From the NCBI GenBank assembly GCA_031289625.1, contig JAITPB010000116.1:1-17725 (forward strand): DNA of 17,725 bases, given 5' to 3'. Below, in pieces: positions 7,083 to 13,471 of the stretch (the first letter of the stretch is position 1; the number at the start of each line of letters is the position of its first letter). The DNA comes from Clostridiales bacterium (GTDB lineage: Bacteria; Bacillota; Clostridia; Lachnospirales; WQUN01). A model generated the notes under the pieces. That model worked only from the letters and a program-made list of their open reading frames with translations, searched no databases and had not been told where the DNA came from. The translations under genes and the position numbers were made by a program.

Positions 7083-7952
7083 TTAAAGCTGTGCTGACTC
7101 GGATATTTGGCTGGCTACATCTTTGATGGAGGCCGGAGACGCCGCCTCAGCGGATTCCTCCAGCGTCTCGGAGCTGTTTTGCAGTAATTTCCAGATTCGG
7201 TTGCTGATCCAACTGAAATCCGCGGACAAGCGCATATCGGAAGCGGTTCTGGGACGCGGCAGCTGAATGGGCAGTATTTGTTTGATGCCGCCCGGCGAAG
7301 CGCTCATGATGACGACGCGATCGGCCAGCAGCACCGCCTCCTCAATGCTGTGCGTGACGAAGACGACCGTTTTTTTCGTAGCCTGCCAAATGCGCAGCAG
7401 CTCGTCTTGCAGCGTCTCCCGTGTCTGCGCGTCCACAGCGGCAAAAGGTTCATCCATCAGCAGCACCTGCGGATCATAAGCCAAGCTGCGCGCAATCGCC
7501 ACCCGCTGCCGCATTCCGCCGGACAGTTCGTTGGGGTAACGATCCTCAAAATCTTTCAGGCCCACCAGTTCAATAAATTGATCGCTGATTTCCCGCCGCC
7601 GCTTTTTTGGCACACGCTTCACTTCCAGCCCGTATTCCACATTTCGGCGCACGGTCCGCCAGGGAAAAAGTGCGTACCCCTGCATGATAAAGCCTCTGTC
7701 CAGCGCCGGGCCTGTTACTTTATGCCCGTCGATAATAATTTCGCCGTCTTTCGGCTTCGTCAGCCCCGAGACAATATCCAGCAGCGTACTTTTGCCGCAT
7801 CCAGACGGACCGACAATGGAGAGAAATTCCCCGTCGCCGACAGACAGGCTGAAGTCTTTCAGCGCCACGAATTCTTCCGCCTTGTGCGTTTCTTTGCTGC
7901 GGACATAATAGGACTGACTCAGCCCTTTCAGTTCGATTTTGCTTTCGCTCAC
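7083..7952 (-). CDS. ABC transporter ATPase, SsuB/TauB/NrtD type
   Basis: The 289-residue ATPase would power the importer formed with the permease at 2347-3135 and the lipoprotein at 3132-4217. Visible motifs are Walker A GPSGCGKST (48-56), the Q-loop in MQGYALFPWRTV, the signature LSGGMRQR (143-150), Walker B LLMDEP (164-169) and the H-loop VTHSIEEA. The FPW after the Q-loop is typical of the SsuB/TauB group. The C-terminal tail after about residue 250 is polar, Ser/Ala/Glu-rich and probably disordered. The start appears to be GTG at 7950-7952, 14 bp after the cysteine synthase stop, preceded by a G-rich stretch. It is separated from the permease and binding protein by the NifDK-like genes, so the transporter and reductase must be co-expressed as a unit. 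Confidence 0.92.
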   Translation of the reverse strand: MSESKIELKGLSQSYYVRSKETHKAEEFVALKDFSLSVGDGEFLSIVGPSGCGKSTLLDIVSGLTKPKDGEIIIDGHKVTGPALDRGFIMQGYALFPWRTVRRNVEYGLEVKRVPKKRRREISDQFIELVGLKDFEDRYPNELSGGMRQRVAIARSLAYDPQVLLMDEPFAAVDAQTRETLQDELLRIWQATKKTVVFVTHSIEEAVLLADRVVIMSASPGGIKQILPIQLPRPRTASDMRLSADFSWISNRIWKLLQNSSETLEESAEAASPASIKDVASQISESAQL

Positions 7953-7966
7953 AAGTCTCGCCCCCC

Positions 7967-8902
7967 TCAGGCATCCTCATAGAGGCTGGTAGACAAGTAA
8001 CGTTCACCGGCGTCCGGAAAAATGGTCACGACAATCTTGCCCGCGTTCTCTGGGCGGCTCGCTATTTCCGCGGCTGCGAACGCCGCCGCCCCAGACGAAA
8101 TCCCTGTCAGTAGCCCTTCTGTACGCGCTAGCCGCCGCGCGGTTTGGAAAGCGTCGTTGTCTTTGACGCGCACCACTTCATCCACTATGTATTTATCGTA
8201 AATGTCGGGCGTAAAGCCCGCGCCGATGCCCTGTATCCGATGAATGCCCGGTTTCCCGCCGGACAAAACCGGCGATGAATCGGGTTCCACCGCTGCGATG
8301 CGGACGCTAGGCTTTTTGGCTTTCAGCGTCTGACCCACGCCGCTGACCGTGCCGCCTGTGCCGACGCCAGCCACCAGAATGTCCACCGTGCCTTCGGTGT
8401 CATTCCAAATTTCCATAGCGGTCGTTTCCCGGTGAATACGCAGACCCGCCAGGTTGACAAATTGCTGCGGAATAAACGAGCCGGGGATCTCGCCCGCCAG
8501 CCGCTCCGCTTCGCGAATCGCGCCGGGCATACCCTGCGCGCCTTCCGTCAGCACCAGTTCCGCGCCCAGCGCCCGCAGCATTTTTCGCCGTTCCTGCGTC
8601 ATGGTTTCCGGCATAACGAGAATGACGCGGTATCTTTTTGAGGCCGCCACATAGGCTAGCGCGATGCCGGTATTTCCGCTGGTCGGCTCGATAATCACCG
8701 AGCCTGGGCCAATCAGCCCTTTGTCTTCCGCATCCCGAATCATGGCGTAGCCGATACGATCCTTAACGCTTCCGCCGGGGTTTAAATATTCCAGCTTGGC
8801 TACAATCGGCTGGGCAAGCCCGCGTTCCTCACTGAAATTTTCCAGCCGCAGCAATGGCGTGTTCCCGATGAGATCTGTAATTCTGCGAGCGATTCTGGGC
8901 AT
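7967..8902 (-). CDS. cysK: Cysteine synthase (O-acetylserine sulfhydrylase)
   Basis: The 311-residue PLP enzyme would make L-cysteine from O-acetylserine and sulfide in the cytoplasm. The PLP lysine is Lys47 in NPGGSVKDR, TSGNTG (74-79) binds the substrate carboxylate, GTGGT (181-185) holds the PLP phosphate, and SSGAAA near the C-terminus also fits the family. The length matches CysK (about 310). The loop usually written QQFENPANPEIHRKTT reads QQFVNLAGLRIHRETT here, a mild departure that could alter substrate or partner binding. ATG follows GGGGAGGGGA. It comes 14 bp before the ABC ATPase and just after a terminator-like hairpin. Its place at the head of the nitrogenase-like operon suggests that it traps sulfide, or possibly a thiol, released by the reductase. 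Confidence 0.93.
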   Translation of the reverse strand: MPRIARRITDLIGNTPLLRLENFSEERGLAQPIVAKLEYLNPGGSVKDRIGYAMIRDAEDKGLIGPGSVIIEPTSGNTGIALAYVAASKRYRVILVMPETMTQERRKMLRALGAELVLTEGAQGMPGAIREAERLAGEIPGSFIPQQFVNLAGLRIHRETTAMEIWNDTEGTVDILVAGVGTGGTVSGVGQTLKAKKPSVRIAAVEPDSSPVLSGGKPGIHRIQGIGAGFTPDIYDKYIVDEVVRVKDNDAFQTARRLARTEGLLTGISSGAAAFAAAEIASRPENAGKIVVTIFPDAGERYLSTSLYEDA

Positions 8903-8922
8903 TGTGTCCCCTCCCCTCCCCC

Positions 8923-8979
8923 AAAAAATAACCGGAGGCCGGCGCGCTTACACGCGCATACGAACCTCCGGTTTTCCGG
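8923..8979 (-). terminator. Intrinsic terminator or attenuator between the YezD-like gene and cysK
   Basis: Read on the minus strand, AACCGGAGG (8973-8965) pairs perfectly with CCTCCGGTT (8938-8930), with an inner GCGCG stem in the loop, followed by ATTTTTT. This is a canonical intrinsic terminator shape. A small alternative hairpin CCGG-AAAA-CCGG at 8968-8979 shares part of the first arm and would compete with it. As the region has no clear new promoter between the hairpin and the cysK start about 20 bases away, partial read-through or regulated attenuation is likely for the long operon downstream. Confidence 0.75.
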
Positions 8980-8996
8980 TCAGTTTATGTATCCGT

Positions 8997-9179
8997 TTAC
9001 GAATTCCCCGCTATGCGTGAAGATTCATTGTTTTCTACTTTAAATTTGTCTGTCCGTTCTATTCGCACCAGCTTACCGTCTTGAAAAATCAAATTGACGC
9101 TCCCGTAGTGGATATCCTGAACATGCTCCAGCACCACACGCAGTTCTCTTTCGAGTTTAAGCAAGTCGGTTTTGGCCAT
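8997..9179 (-). CDS. Small YezD-like (DUF2292 family) protein
   Basis: This 60-residue protein has an amphipathic N-terminal helix (LLKLERELRVVLEHVQDI), then HYGSVNLIFQDGKLVRIERTDKFKV, which resembles the YezD/DUF2292 family of short Bacillota proteins. That family is often found beside sulfur-assimilation genes, and its biochemical role is not known to me. I prefer the ATG at 9177-9179, which has AAAGGTGA seven bases upstream; TTG at 9197 and ATG at 9194 are alternative in-frame starts that would include the ribosome binding site in the coding region. It is the first gene after the strongest promoter of region 1 and is separated from cysK by a terminator-like hairpin, so it may be made in larger amounts than the rest. 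Confidence 0.8.
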   Translation of the reverse strand: MAKTDLLKLERELRVVLEHVQDIHYGSVNLIFQDGKLVRIERTDKFKVENNESSRIAGNS

Positions 9180-9238
9180 AGCGTCACCTTTCATCAAGTC
9201 CCATTAATTATATTATTTTTATACGTTTAATATGTTTT

Positions 9239-9267
9239 ATTATAGTCAGGGCGTTTATCTTTGTCAA
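9239..9267 (-). promoter_or_regulatory. Strong SigA-type promoter for the YezD-cysK-nitrogenase-like operon
   Basis: On the minus strand TTGACA (9267-9262) is followed by a 17-bp spacer and TATAAT (9244-9239), a perfect consensus. Transcription would start near 9232, leaving an AT-rich leader of about 50 bases before the YezD-like start. No known riboswitch fold was recognised in that short leader. Confidence 0.85.
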
Positions 9268-9294
9268 GAGCGAATTTTTAAGAAGCCGCATCTG

Positions 9295-9326
9295 CTATTG
9301 ATCAATAGGACATGGAATGCTATTAT
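9295..9326 (+). promoter_or_regulatory. Candidate promoter with 14-bp palindrome for the CobW-like gene
   Basis: TTGATC at 9298-9303, a 17-bp spacer and TATTAT at 9321-9326 form a fair SigA promoter reading away from the YezD-like gene. The -35 box sits within the perfect palindrome CTATTGATCAATAG (9295-9308), a likely operator. The shared intergenic space of about 185 bp would let one regulator affect both directions. Confidence 0.6.
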
Positions 9327-9364
9327 ATATGAAAGTAAAATTTGAGAGTTGGGATGTGCTATTC

Positions 9365-9982
9365 ATGAAAGTGATTATTTTAGGCGGCTTTCTGGGATCT
9401 GGCAAGACGACTGCGCTGATGCGCATGGCCAGATATATCGTTGACACCACTGTCTCCGAAAAAAAGAATAAACTCGTCATTCTGGAAAACGAAGTCGGAA
9501 AGGTAAGTATTGACGACGCTTTTCTCAGAGGCGGCGACTTCACGGTCAACAATCTTTTCGCGGGCTGTGTCTGCTGCTCTTTGGCAGGCGAGCTGATTTC
9601 CGCTGTGGCCAGGATTCACAAGGAATATGATCCAGACTGGCTGATCATTGAACCGACTGGTATTGCCATGCCCATCAGCATTCAAAACCATCTGTTTAAT
9701 CTGCTCAATCTTTCCTCCCGGATTGTCGTTCTGGCGGACGCGTCCCGGTGGAAACGTCTGCATATTCCGATGAGTAATATGCTGGACGGTCAGATCTCCG
9801 ACGCCGACGCTGTACTGATCAATAAAATCGATCTCGCCGATGAGGAAACGCTTGACGGGATCGAACGGGACATTAGCGCCATTGAACCAAACGCCAAAAT
9901 ATTTAGGATTTCCGCGCTGAATGATGTCCCCGTCGCAGTCTGGGCCGGCGCCGCCGGCATAGAGAAGGAGGAACTTAAATGA
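9365..9982 (+). CDS. Short CobW-type G3E GTPase (metallochaperone GTPase domain)
   Basis: The 205-residue protein is a G3E-family GTPase, a group that uses GTP hydrolysis to deliver metals or load metal cofactors. It has Walker A GGFLGSGKT (7-15), the CobW metal-binding motif CVCC (Cys68, Cys70, Cys71), IEPTG near 95-99 and the guanine-specificity motif NKID (153-156). It ends soon after the GTPase domain, so the usual CobW C-terminal half is missing from this polypeptide. The ATG at 9365 is chosen because it starts exactly at the family's first strand; upstream in-frame ATGs at 9317 and 9332 overlap the candidate promoter or its start site. Its stop overlaps the next gene as ATGA. The metal is unknown: Zn, Ni, Co or Fe are all possible. 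Confidence 0.9.
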   Translation: MKVIILGGFLGSGKTTALMRMARYIVDTTVSEKKNKLVILENEVGKVSIDDAFLRGGDFTVNNLFAGCVCCSLAGELISAVARIHKEYDPDWLIIEPTGIAMPISIQNHLFNLLNLSSRIVVLADASRWKRLHIPMSNMLDGQISDADAVLINKIDLADEETLDGIERDISAIEPNAKIFRISALNDVPVAVWAGAAGIEKEELK

Positions 9983-10605
9983 ACGAGACGAATAATGGCA
10001 GCGAAGCTTTGCCGCATAAACATGAAGAACATGAAGGACATGGAGAACATGGACATGTTCATGGACATGTTCACAGACACAAGCATTGCGCCCATGGCCA
10101 TGCCAATCACGATCATGCTGATCACGATCATGCCGATCACGATCATGCCGATCACGATCATGCCAATCACGATCATGCCGATCATAGCCATTGTGACCAT
10201 GCTCATGGATACTGTACGCATGATCATGAACACCCCCGCGAGGTCGCGCTGGACGGCGCGGTGTACGTTGATCGCAGCGAGCAGGATCAGTCGCAAGTGG
10301 TTTCAGCCGGAATGGGCCTGAGAGGCGACTATGAAAAAATAAAACCTATCCTGCATGCAGAGCTTGAGCGTATGGCCGCCGCGATTCAAGAAGCGGACGG
10401 CGTCGTCGGGCATATTAAGGCCGCCGCCGAAACGAGGAGCATGGATATGTTTTCCGTCACGGATCGGACGGCTTCCGTCAAGCGCGCGAACACGCAGGAA
10501 ATCCGGATTAATCTGGCGGCCATCGTCTTTCTGATCGATCCTGAAAAGCTGGAAAACTTGGTAAGACACTCTTTGGAAGCGCTGAAAGAAAACGCGCCGC
10601 TCTAA
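9979..10605 (+). CDS. His/Asp-rich metal-binding protein, probable partner of the CobW-like GTPase
   Basis: The 208-residue protein has a metal-binding N-terminal part (about 13-85) made of His-Gly, His-Val and repeated ADHDH units, with scattered cysteines. A well-folded-looking C-terminal domain follows (about 105-208, ending in a strand EIRINLAAIVFLID and a helix). No signal peptide is seen, so it should act in the cytoplasm as a metal store or donor. The start overlaps the GTPase stop (ATGA) and has AAGGAGG eight bases upstream. In many CobW proteins a His-rich stretch sits between the GTPase and C-terminal domains, so these two genes together resemble one CobW protein split in two. I did not recognise the C-terminal domain with certainty. 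Confidence 0.85.
   Translation: MNETNNGSEALPHKHEEHEGHGEHGHVHGHVHRHKHCAHGHANHDHADHDHADHDHADHDHANHDHADHSHCDHAHGYCTHDHEHPREVALDGAVYVDRSEQDQSQVVSAGMGLRGDYEKIKPILHAELERMAAAIQEADGVVGHIKAAAETRSMDMFSVTDRTASVKRANTQEIRINLAAIVFLIDPEKLENLVRHSLEALKENAPL
10099..10188 (+). repeat. Six tandem 15-bp units encoding ADHDH/NHDHA repeats
   Basis: Six consecutive 15-bp units close to CATGCCGATCACGAT lie inside the His-rich gene. Units differ at one to a few positions, and the last is the most diverged. Their length is a multiple of three, so copy-number changes would lengthen or shorten the metal-binding tract without breaking the frame. Confidence 0.9.
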
Positions 10606-10629
10606 GAGAGCGCTCATGGATCAGATAAA

Positions 10630-10664
10630 GCAAAACGGACGGGGAAAATCCCCGCCCGTTTTGC
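10630..10664. terminator. Bidirectional intrinsic terminator between convergent genes
   Basis: GCAAAACGG and CCGTTTTGC arms extend through CGGGGA/TCCCCG with one internal mismatch around an AA/A loop, giving a GC-rich stem of about 16 pairs. A run of T closes it on either strand. It lies between the His-rich gene (plus) and the ABC permease gene (minus) and can end both transcripts. Confidence 0.85.
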
Positions 10665-10679
10665 AAGACCATTGCGTAC

Positions 10680-11516
10680 CTATTTGTGTGATTCGCTTCT
10701 CGCGAACATAAACGTACCGATTGCCAAAAACGCTATCGTGAGCGCGATGATCGCCGCAAGGGTAACGATCGGATTGAAGAGCACCACACTGCTGTATTCC
10801 GGTGTTCCGGCGTACACCACGGCGCGTGTCAAATCCAGGCAATATGTCATCGGTATCAAGCGATTCAGCACAGCCAAAATGCCGCTCGAATTGGCAATCG
10901 GAATAATCGCGCCGGAGAGGACCATTTGCAGCATCATAATGAGCGTCACAGCCGTATTCGCCGCCTTTTTATTCTTGATACAACCGATTAGCAGCATTGC
11001 GAACGCACCCGCCGCAAGGCACATCAGCGGCGACAGCGCTAGTATCGCGAGGAGCTGTCCCGCGCCGAGATGAATCCCCATAAACAGCCCTACGATAATG
11101 GTGCCAAGCATTGACACAATCGCCATAAACGCCGAGCCGAGTATTGTGCCGATTACGATTGAATAGCGCGAAACCGGCGCAATCATCATCTCTTGCGAGA
11201 AGTTTGTGTCACGATCCTCCACAAGGCTCGTAAGCCCTTGCGACGTCATCATAAACAGCATATTTATGAGCATACCGATTAGCATAAACTGTCCGTAGTC
11301 AAACCCCAGTCCGCCCGCCATATTTTGCGACAAATTGCCGCCCACCATGCCCATCATCACGATGGGCATAGCAAGGCTTACGATCAGCGTAGCCGGGGAT
11401 TTCAGCGAAACGACTACCCCTCTCGCGAGTATGGTAATCGTCGCGTTCAGTTCGCGCGTAAAGCCGGATTTTTTTGTTGCCATACGCGTGTCATTTGCGG
11501 TTAGAATTGTATCCAT
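10680..11516 (-). CDS. ABC-2 type exporter permease (DrrB-like)
   Basis: The 278-residue membrane protein has about six hydrophobic segments and the layout of ABC-2 permeases, with an N-terminal cytoplasmic stretch, then LIVSLAMPIVMMGMVGG, and a late GAIIPIANSSGILAVLNRLIP turn followed by a final pair of helices. The ATG at 11514-11516 is one base after the TAA of the ATPase gene and has AGGGAGG in front; a longer reading from 11603 would lie wholly within the ATPase gene. It would pair with that ATPase to export a drug, peptide or lipid-like compound. The control by an adjacent two-component system suggests a defence response. The substrate is unknown. Confidence 0.9.
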   Translation of the reverse strand: MDTILTANDTRMATKKSGFTRELNATITILARGVVVSLKSPATLIVSLAMPIVMMGMVGGNLSQNMAGGLGFDYGQFMLIGMLINMLFMMTSQGLTSLVEDRDTNFSQEMMIAPVSRYSIVIGTILGSAFMAIVSMLGTIIVGLFMGIHLGAGQLLAILALSPLMCLAAGAFAMLLIGCIKNKKAANTAVTLIMMLQMVLSGAIIPIANSSGILAVLNRLIPMTYCLDLTRAVVYAGTPEYSSVVLFNPIVTLAAIIALTIAFLAIGTFMFARSESHK

Positions 11517-11517
11517 T

Positions 11518-12318
11518 TTAGACGGCCTCCCTTTCGATTTTTGTGAGATATTGAATGTACGCGTCCTCCAAAGTGGGCAGACAAATTTTTGGCGTTGGGT
11601 CATATTCCAGCGTCTTTTTAAGCTCCTCCGGCGAACAGCAAGCGGCGATTTTACCGTGGTTTATAATGCACACGTTATCAACGCTTTCCGCTTCGTCAAT
11701 ATAGTGTGTCGTGAGGAACACCGTCGTGCCGTACTCGCGGCGAACGTCGTTCAGATAATCCCACAAGCTGCGGCGTGAAACAGCGTCAAGCCCCTGTGTC
11801 GGCTCGTCGAGGAACAGGATTTTCGGTGTATGAATCAGACTGCGGATAATCTCCAGTTTGCGTTGCATACCGCCCGACAGCTTCTTAATCGGCTTAAACA
11901 TCGCATCCGCTATACCGACGATTTCAGCGAGTTCCATTACGCGCTCGCGATACGCTTTTGTCATCCATTTGAATGTCGGGCGGTAGCCGTACACACCATA
12001 CAGGCAGGCGTGGAATCGGATATTTTCCTCCGCCGACAAATCCGGGTCAAGGCTCGGCTTTTGAAAGATAATGCCGACATTTTCGCGTACCTCTTTTGCC
12101 TGTTTCTCCGCGTCGAAACCCGCGATTTTCACCTCGCCGCTCGTCTTGGAAAGCGTGGTTGTGAGGATTGAAATCGTCGTCGTCTTGCCCGCGCCGTTGG
12201 GTCCGAGAAACGCGAAAAACTCACCCTCTTTGACTGAAAAGCTAATGTTGTCCACGGCGGGAGTTTTGGCTTTGTCGTACCGTTTTGTAAGGTTCGTTAC
12301 CTCTAGAATGTTTTGCAT
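11518..12318 (-). CDS. ABC-2 type exporter ATPase (DrrA-like)
   Basis: The 266-residue ATPase has Walker A GPNGAGKTT, the Q-loop IIFQKPSLDPDLSAEEN, signature LSGGMQRK, Walker B ILFLDEP and the H-loop TTHYIDEAE. The layout of the domain and GLDAVSRRSLW after Walker B are typical of DrrA/CcmA-like exporters for drugs or polyketides. It starts with ATG after GGAGGT and is followed directly by its permease. A promoter with four 11-bp-spaced repeats lies in front, after the histidine kinase gene, so it is probably an inducible unit controlled by the response regulator upstream. The exported compound cannot be inferred. Confidence 0.92.
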   Translation of the reverse strand: MQNILEVTNLTKRYDKAKTPAVDNISFSVKEGEFFAFLGPNGAGKTTTISILTTTLSKTSGEVKIAGFDAEKQAKEVRENVGIIFQKPSLDPDLSAEENIRFHACLYGVYGYRPTFKWMTKAYRERVMELAEIVGIADAMFKPIKKLSGGMQRKLEIIRSLIHTPKILFLDEPTQGLDAVSRRSLWDYLNDVRREYGTTVFLTTHYIDEAESVDNVCIINHGKIAACCSPEELKKTLEYDPTPKICLPTLEDAYIQYLTKIEREAV

Positions 12319-12347
12319 AAAAGCACCTCCGTTTGAATTTACGACCG

Positions 12348-12402
12348 ATTATACAGCCGCAAGTTAAACGGAGGTTAAACTTAAGTTAAACGGAATGTAA
12401 AC
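12348..12402 (-). promoter_or_regulatory. Response-regulator-type promoter of the exporter with four 11-bp direct repeats
   Basis: Plus-strand copies GTTAAAC at 12363, 12374 and 12385 and TGTAAAC at 12396 start exactly 11 bp apart. On the transcribed (minus) strand they sit 9 bp upstream of an extended -10 TGTATAAT (TATAAT at 12353-12348) and replace the -35 box. This is the layout used by OmpR/PhoB-family activators. Transcription would begin near 12341. Confidence 0.75.
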
Positions 12403-12421
12403 CAGCGTGATGGAACCCAGA

Positions 12422-13471
12422 CTAACAAAGTGTGATTTTGAATGTCGAGCCTTTACCTATTTCGCTGTCAACGGACACGCTCCCGCTGTGCAGTTCCGCG
12501 ATTTTCTTCACGAGTGAAAGCCCTAGCCCGTTGCCGCCGAGAGCGCGGTCGCGCGACTTGTCTGCTTTGTAGAACCGTTCAAAAATGCGCGGCTTGTCTT
12601 CGTCCGCGATGCCGATGCCGCTGTCCGCAACTGTCACCGTTACGGCTCCGTCACTTTCCGTCAGCGCGATACGAATATCGCCGCCGTCCGGCGTGAATTT
12701 TATCGCGTTGTGGAGCAGATTCACCCACATTTGCGACAGTAAAGCCTCGTCGCCGCGATACTCGCATTTGACCAAATCGGCCTCAAGGTTGAGCGACTTT
12801 GCCGACCACTGCGGCTCCAGTGTCAGCGCGATTTTTTCAAGCTGCTTATCGAGCCGGAACATCTGCATCACCAACGGTTTTTTTTCAGTGTCAAGCGCGG
12901 AGAGTTTCAGCAGATTATCGCTCAAACTCGACAATCTGCGGCTTTCCGCTTCGATAATTTCAGCGTAGTGCCGGCGTTCTTCGGCGCTCAACGCGGCGTT
13001 TTTGAGCAGCGCGGCGAAACCGCCGATACTCGTCAGCGGCGACTGGATTTCGTGCGACACGTTAGATATGAAATCCTGCCGCATTGTTTCCAAACTACCC
13101 AAATCTTTCGCCATTTTGTTGATGGCGTCCACAATTTCACCGAGCGGATTGTGTTCTTCAGGCGCAAGCAATACGTTGAAGTTCCCGCGCGCTATTTCCG
13201 CGAGCGCGTCAAGCATTTGACTTTGCAGCCGTATTATCATCCGCGTGTGTTCTTTGTATTTGAGCGCGTGTATTAACGTCAAAATCCATATAAAAAATCC
13301 GAGAAGTATAACGCCCGTAAGCCCTGATACGACTGCCGCTAAAAGCGTTCCCGTGTTGTCGAAGAAACGTGAAATGATAATATGCCCGAGTGCGAAGAAA
13401 CTGCCGAGCGCGATTAGTACAACCGAAAAGCCGCCAATTATTTTGAGCGGATTATGCTGTTCGTCATGCAT
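12422..13471 (-). CDS. Sensor histidine kinase with minimal extracellular loop
   Basis: The 349-residue kinase has two membrane segments (about 11-33 and 43-68) joined by a loop of only about ten residues. A HAMP-like linker follows, then the H-box VSHEIQSPL with phospho-acceptor His140, the N-box HNAIKF, G1 DSGIGI and G2 GNGLGLS. The tiny loop means it should sense something in or at the membrane, or through a partner protein, rather than bind a ligand with a periplasmic-type domain. The start overlaps the response regulator stop by one base (TAATG), so the two are co-translated. It would phosphorylate Asp52 of that regulator. Its probable role is to detect the compound exported by the ABC pair downstream, or the damage it causes. 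Confidence 0.93.
   Translation of the reverse strand: MHDEQHNPLKIIGGFSVVLIALGSFFALGHIIISRFFDNTGTLLAAVVSGLTGVILLGFFIWILTLIHALKYKEHTRMIIRLQSQMLDALAEIARGNFNVLLAPEEHNPLGEIVDAINKMAKDLGSLETMRQDFISNVSHEIQSPLTSIGGFAALLKNAALSAEERRHYAEIIEAESRRLSSLSDNLLKLSALDTEKKPLVMQMFRLDKQLEKIALTLEPQWSAKSLNLEADLVKCEYRGDEALLSQMWVNLLHNAIKFTPDGGDIRIALTESDGAVTVTVADSGIGIADEDKPRIFERFYKADKSRDRALGGNGLGLSLVKKIAELHSGSVSVDSEIGKGSTFKITLC

Noticed and set aside
9960..9995. Frameshift joining the CobW-like GTPase and the His-rich protein
   Set aside because: An AAGGAGG site eight bases before the second ATG and a clean ATGA overlap indicate two separately started proteins. No convincing slippery sequence is seen.
10099..10188. CRISPR-like repeat array
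   Set aside because: Units are 15 bp with no spacers and are coding throughout for His/Asp repeats.
9295..10296. Long minus-strand frames opposite the CobW-like and His-rich genes
   Set aside because: They are low-complexity mirror images of the His-rich repeat or of the GTPase, with no domain features or ribosome binding sites.
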